Positions 5,775 to 8,862 of a stretch of DNA of 8,862 nucleotides are shown piece by piece. Every line of letters starts with the position of its first letter. Position 1 is the stretch's first letter. The stretch is taken from assembly GCA_016762995.1 (NCBI GenBank), contig JAESUT010000202.1, positions 1,582-10,443 of the forward strand, in the 5' to 3' direction. Under the pieces are notes generated by a model. The model saw nothing but the letters and a program-made list of their open reading frames with translations. It was not told where the DNA came from and did not search any database. The position numbers and the translations under genes are program-made. This DNA comes from Gammaproteobacteria bacterium. Lineage in GTDB: Bacteria > Pseudomonadota > Gammaproteobacteria > Pseudomonadales > Pseudohongiellaceae.

Positions 5775-7802
5775 ATGCAGTTCTGTTACTCCACGAAGTT
5801 GTTACTCGCCACCGTGATTCGCCTTTCTACCTTCCTAGTTTCTCTGCTGATATTGCCGGCCGTTGGTCTGGCGCAAGCGGGGTTGCTTGAAGCAGACATT
5901 TCGCTGCTAAAGAGGGTTATGCCTGACGCTGTCAGCTTTTCCGAGAAGGCGGGCGATCCCCCAGTTTATAGAGCGTTCGGTGCAGCAGAGCAGGACGGTG
6001 AGGGGGAGCTGATCGGTTATTTATTCGAGACGCCAGATTATCCGCCTGAGGAAGTCGGCTACGCCGCACCGATAGAAGTTTTAGTTGGAATGGATCTTCA
6101 GGGAGTGCTGTCAGGCATCGAGATTCTGTACTACCGAGAATCCTATAAAAGCATACGCGGTGATTTTCTCAATACCGAACGCTTCCCAAATCAGTTCAAA
6201 GGCATGTCGGTATCCGACGGTTTTCGTGTCGGTCGTGACCTCGATGGTGTATCTCGCGCCACGATTAGCAGCTGGGCCACATCGCGTGGGATTCGCAATG
6301 CCGCGCGCAGAGTTGCTCGAAATTATCTGAGGGACTCCGAATTTGTCGCCAACGCGAACAGCGGTGAAGCGGCGCTAAAAATTCTGCAGGCACAGTCCTG
6401 GGAGGAAATGAAGGAGTCTGGGCTAGTCAAAGAATTTCCAATCGTGCTCGAAGATCTCACAGAATTGCATCTTACCCTTGTGTTTATGGGAAATGAGGCC
6501 TTGGGTGAACTCTTGGTTGGGCCTGATGACTATTCACGTGCAGAGAGAGAGGCAAGTAACAGGGTGCAAGACGGCAGCATGTTGCTGGTCGGTATAGCTG
6601 GCAACGCGTCTACACCCTTTCGGCAGGAACGCCTGGCGATAACCCAAGGCGACGCTGTGTATAACGTCGAGCGCCGCCGCTTTGTTTATGTTGGCAGTGC
6701 TGATGCAGGCATGATCGCAAACAAGGTGAGGTTTGCCGGCGCGATCGTCCTGTCTAGCGACATTGATTTGAGCCAACCCTTTACTGTGCTGTATGACACC
6801 GGTGTTCAGGTTGAGGCCATTGAGGAGCTTGCACAGATCGACTACCAGGTTCCGCCAGTTTCCTTTGCCTTGGCGACGGGGGCTCCCTTGCCGGCAGAAT
6901 TCTTGCCAAAACTTGCGAGTCCATTTCCTGACTTTGATGATTTCGAAGAAGTAGATGAGGGTGTAGTCGCAACGCTGATCAATAGTGCGCCGTTGACAGA
7001 GGTACTTGCGCTGTTGTTTCTCTTTGCGATGGTGATGACGGCATTCTTACGTAAAAGTTCGACAATTCGCTGGGCAACGCTCGCCTACACTTTGTTCTAT
7101 CTAGGTTTCTATAACGGTACCTTTCTCTCTGTGTCGCATCTCACCAATGGACTTAAGCAGGGGCCAGCTCTGTTCTTGAGCGATCTGCCGCTATTGTTAA
7201 TCGTTGTCTTCACGATTGTTACAACACTGTTCTGGGGTAGGGTGTTTTGTTCTTCGTTGTGTCCGTTCGGGGCCTTGCAGGATTTTATTACCCGCATTAT
7301 GCCGAAGAAATGGCAGATTGCAGTGCCTCAGGCGATTCATGATAAGGCGCTCTACATTAAATACGCTATCCTCGCGCTGTTGGTGGTGACGTCCTTGACG
7401 TTCAGCGACCTGAGCCTGTTTCAATACTTCGAGCCTTTCGGCACTTTATTTTATATCAGTCGGTCTATGGTGTTATGGGCCATACTGGCAGCATTCTTAT
7501 TGGCTTCGATGTTCATAAGCCGATTCTATTGCCGCTATGCCTGTCCGCTAGGTGCTGCTCTCGGTGTCACTTCCTTTCTCTCTCCGTTTCGCATTAACCG
7601 CGTTCAGCAGTGTGAAGTGTGCAAGGTCTGTGAAAAGAATTGTCCGACTGGCGCAATTCGCGGTGCTGAGATCGACTTCAAGGAGTGCGTGCGTTGTGAT
7701 ATTTGCGAGAGCAAGCTAATAGCGAAGGCCGGAGTCTGCAAGCACACAGTAGAAGATGTGATGGCGCGTCACAAAACCTGGACGCCAGTCACAGTTACTT
7801 AA
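5775..7802 (+). CDS. NosR/NirI-family flavinylated iron-sulfur membrane protein
   Basis: This 675-aa protein has the full domain order of NosR/NirI proteins. A signal/anchor segment (about 8-33) is followed by a periplasmic FMN-binding domain. That domain contains DGVSRATIS (157-165), in which Thr163 is the likely covalent FMN site attached by ApbE. A NosR-type middle region runs to about 400. Five membrane helices follow (about 406-425, 430-456, 466-490, 522-545, 560-582). Cytoplasmic CP motifs are CSSLCP (492-497) and CRYACP (586-591). The tail has ferredoxin cysteines C613/C616/C619/C623 and C638/C641/C644/C655; the second set lacks the CP ending, as in NosR. Known NosR passes electrons across the membrane to the N2O reductase system; here no nos gene is visible, so the partner is unknown. 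A loose AGGA lies about 11 nt before the ATG. A bidirectional terminator follows at 7841-7879, making the gene the end of its transcript. Confidence 0.9.
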   Translation: MQFCYSTKLLLATVIRLSTFLVSLLILPAVGLAQAGLLEADISLLKRVMPDAVSFSEKAGDPPVYRAFGAAEQDGEGELIGYLFETPDYPPEEVGYAAPIEVLVGMDLQGVLSGIEILYYRESYKSIRGDFLNTERFPNQFKGMSVSDGFRVGRDLDGVSRATISSWATSRGIRNAARRVARNYLRDSEFVANANSGEAALKILQAQSWEEMKESGLVKEFPIVLEDLTELHLTLVFMGNEALGELLVGPDDYSRAEREASNRVQDGSMLLVGIAGNASTPFRQERLAITQGDAVYNVERRRFVYVGSADAGMIANKVRFAGAIVLSSDIDLSQPFTVLYDTGVQVEAIEELAQIDYQVPPVSFALATGAPLPAEFLPKLASPFPDFDDFEEVDEGVVATLINSAPLTEVLALLFLFAMVMTAFLRKSSTIRWATLAYTLFYLGFYNGTFLSVSHLTNGLKQGPALFLSDLPLLLIVVFTIVTTLFWGRVFCSSLCPFGALQDFITRIMPKKWQIAVPQAIHDKALYIKYAILALLVVTSLTFSDLSLFQYFEPFGTLFYISRSMVLWAILAAFLLASMFISRFYCRYACPLGAALGVTSFLSPFRINRVQQCEVCKVCEKNCPTGAIRGAEIDFKECVRCDICESKLIAKAGVCKHTVEDVMARHKTWTPVTVT

Positions 7803-7840
7803 GTCCTCGTGCACAAAGAGCGCAAGCTTAAAACGTAAGT

Positions 7841-7879
7841 AAAAAAAAGACCCGCCGTTGCCTGGTGGGTCTTTTTTTT
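7841..7879. terminator. Bidirectional intrinsic terminator
   Basis: A-run plus GACCCGCC (7841-7856) pairs with GGTGGGTC plus T-run (7864-7879) over 16 positions with one G-T wobble and a 7-nt loop. There is an 8-T tract on either strand. It ends the NosR-like transcript from the left and the PHM-like transcript from the right. Confidence 0.95.
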
Positions 7880-7918
7880 GGCAGGTCTAAACCTGAATTG
7901 CTATCTTGTTTTTAATGA

Positions 7919-8862
7919 TTAATCACTGTCTTCTGTTAACCAATTCAAGTCATCCTGACTCTGGTCTAGCAGGTTTGCACGTTCGCGGCGAGCCTGCTCC
8001 TCTTGCTGCGCCGTCTCGAGAATATCGGCCGGTATGTCATCTCCTACGACGATGCCGCGCTTAGTAGTTGGTGCAAAGTAGATGCGAGCGTTTGCCATCT
8101 CATCGGTAGTCGCGGGACCGTATTCAACGGCTGCAGTAGAGTCTGGATTCCAGCGATTCTGTGTGGAGTTATCGAACCACCAGCTCATGTGCATGACGGA
8201 GCCGGCCGGCAGAAACTTAGGCTCCTGATACTCGTACAAGAACTGCCAGTTGAAGTCGTAGTCGGGTACCCATAGTAGGGTTTCTCTCTCTCCGTCGGGA
8301 TACTCCACCTCGTAGCGCATCGCCTTGCCGCGGTAGTGCATGTGCGGACCCATGGAAAGCAGGTAAATATCTTCTTCGATCTCGTGTGTGTTGCTTACCT
8401 TGTAGTTGGGATCGCCCGGTGGAATAGTCCAGCCACTATGCGGCAATAGATTGGTTTCCACCACGTGATCGATAACAGTGCCATCTTCATAGAAGACGAA
8501 TCCGGCGCGAGTCATGTCAATTACTGCCGTGCCTTCGCCCGGGTCTTTGTGGTAATGCATGTTCACCGTGATGAATGGGTCTTCCGGCATGAGTACGCCC
8601 CAGCCTTCAGGATAGGTGAACGGGCCGCGACCGGGAACGCCAACACCCATGTGACTGGAAACGATATGATGCACCCAAGGACCGCCAGGCGCTAACTCGG
8701 CCTTGGACACCCACTTAGGCTCTGTGTGTGCACCTTCGGGAACTGGCATCTGCACAGTGGGCTGCCAATCGAGCACGTCGTCTTTCACGTACACTGGTTT
8801 TTCGAATTGCACGATTAAATCTGGATCGCCAATCCACCATCCAGACTCGGGTAAGACAGTTC
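7919..8862 (-). CDS. PHM-like copper type II monooxygenase-family protein, C-terminal part (5' end outside window)
   Basis: The frame is open to the right edge, giving 313 visible residues. A GTG at 8812 is not taken as the start because conserved sequence (GWWIGDPD, visible residues 7-14) lies upstream of it. The protein resembles the bacterial relatives of the copper type II, ascorbate-dependent monooxygenases (PHM/DBM fold). Candidate copper ligands are all present. The VHH pair is at 63-65 and the third histidine is in NMHYH (100-104) for one site. HMH (173-175, in MGPHMHYRGK) and the Met of DEM (253-255) serve the other. The segment with WFDNSTQNRWNPD (228-240) before this Met is typical of the family. 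A charged tail (about 280-313) ends the protein. The family often carries N-terminal redox domains, which cannot be seen here. Secretion is expected but not shown. Substrate unknown. Confidence 0.8.
   Translation of the reverse strand, partial: TVLPESGWWIGDPDLIVQFEKPVYVKDDVLDWQPTVQMPVPEGAHTEPKWVSKAELAPGGPWVHHIVSSHMGVGVPGRGPFTYPEGWGVLMPEDPFITVNMHYHKDPGEGTAVIDMTRAGFVFYEDGTVIDHVVETNLLPHSGWTIPPGDPNYKVSNTHEIEEDIYLLSMGPHMHYRGKAMRYEVEYPDGERETLLWVPDYDFNWQFLYEYQEPKFLPAGSVMHMSWWFDNSTQNRWNPDSTAAVEYGPATTDEMANARIYFAPTTKRGIVVGDDIPADILETAQQEEQARRERANLLDQSQDDLNWLTEDSD

Noticed and set aside
5775..7802. Evidence of denitrification or N2O reduction
   Set aside because: A NosR-family protein alone does not show this; no nosZ or accessory gene is in the window.
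8810..8812. GTG as the start of the PHM-like gene
   Set aside because: The frame stays open to the window edge and the conserved W-x-G-D-P-D segment lies upstream, so the gene begins outside the window.

Overview
The window looks like chromosomal DNA of a Gram-negative, probably marine and aerobic, gammaproteobacterium. The evidence is a large TonB-dependent outer-membrane receptor with a clear signal peptide and TonB box, an outer-membrane lipoprotein, a periplasmic c-type cytochrome, a flavin/iron-sulfur membrane protein, and gammaproteobacterial-style intrinsic terminators and Shine-Dalgarno sites. The taxon is an inference from protein style (OM60/NOR5-, SAR92- or OM182-like); no rRNA or marker gene is present. 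I see no mobile element, tRNA, rRNA or CRISPR array.

Layout, left to right: (1) 1-388, minus: start of an exported c-type cytochrome running off the left edge. (2) 389-767: 379 bp divergent control region with three copies of an 8-mer and a 15-bp palindrome. (3) 768-1106, plus: small lipoprotein with a PEGA-like segment, converging on (4) 1113-1367, minus: a GrxC-type glutaredoxin with a CAYC active site. (5) 1411-1497: two hairpins, the first a strong terminator for (6) 1500-4268, minus: a 922-aa TonB-dependent receptor. (7) 4269-4786: a 518 bp divergent intergenic region rich in dyads, ending in an intrinsic terminator that lies upstream of the next gene on the same strand. (8) 4787-5566, plus: alpha/beta hydrolase with an S-x-S-x-N nucleophile elbow. 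(9) 5567-5774: intergenic with a 13-bp tandem duplication and many CTAG tetramers. (10) 5775-7802, plus: NosR/NirI-type protein (flavinylated periplasmic domain, five membrane helices, CP-motif and ferredoxin cysteines). (11) 7841-7879: bidirectional terminator. (12) 7919-8862, minus: C-terminal part of a copper type II, PHM-like monooxygenase-family protein running off the right edge.

The genes do not form one operon: strands alternate and terminators separate most units. The shared theme is cell-envelope redox chemistry and uptake: cytochrome c, a NosR-type electron conduit, a PHM-like copper protein and a TonB receptor. The NosR-like gene has no nos, nir or ccoGNOP-type neighbours here, so its partner is not visible. 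The most unusual non-coding element is the leader of the hydrolase gene, where a candidate promoter, a strong terminator, a 24-codon ORF running through that terminator and a second hairpin beside the Shine-Dalgarno are packed into about 130 bp. This arrangement suggests transcription attenuation or a short terminated RNA. I see no clear-cut new multi-gene system.
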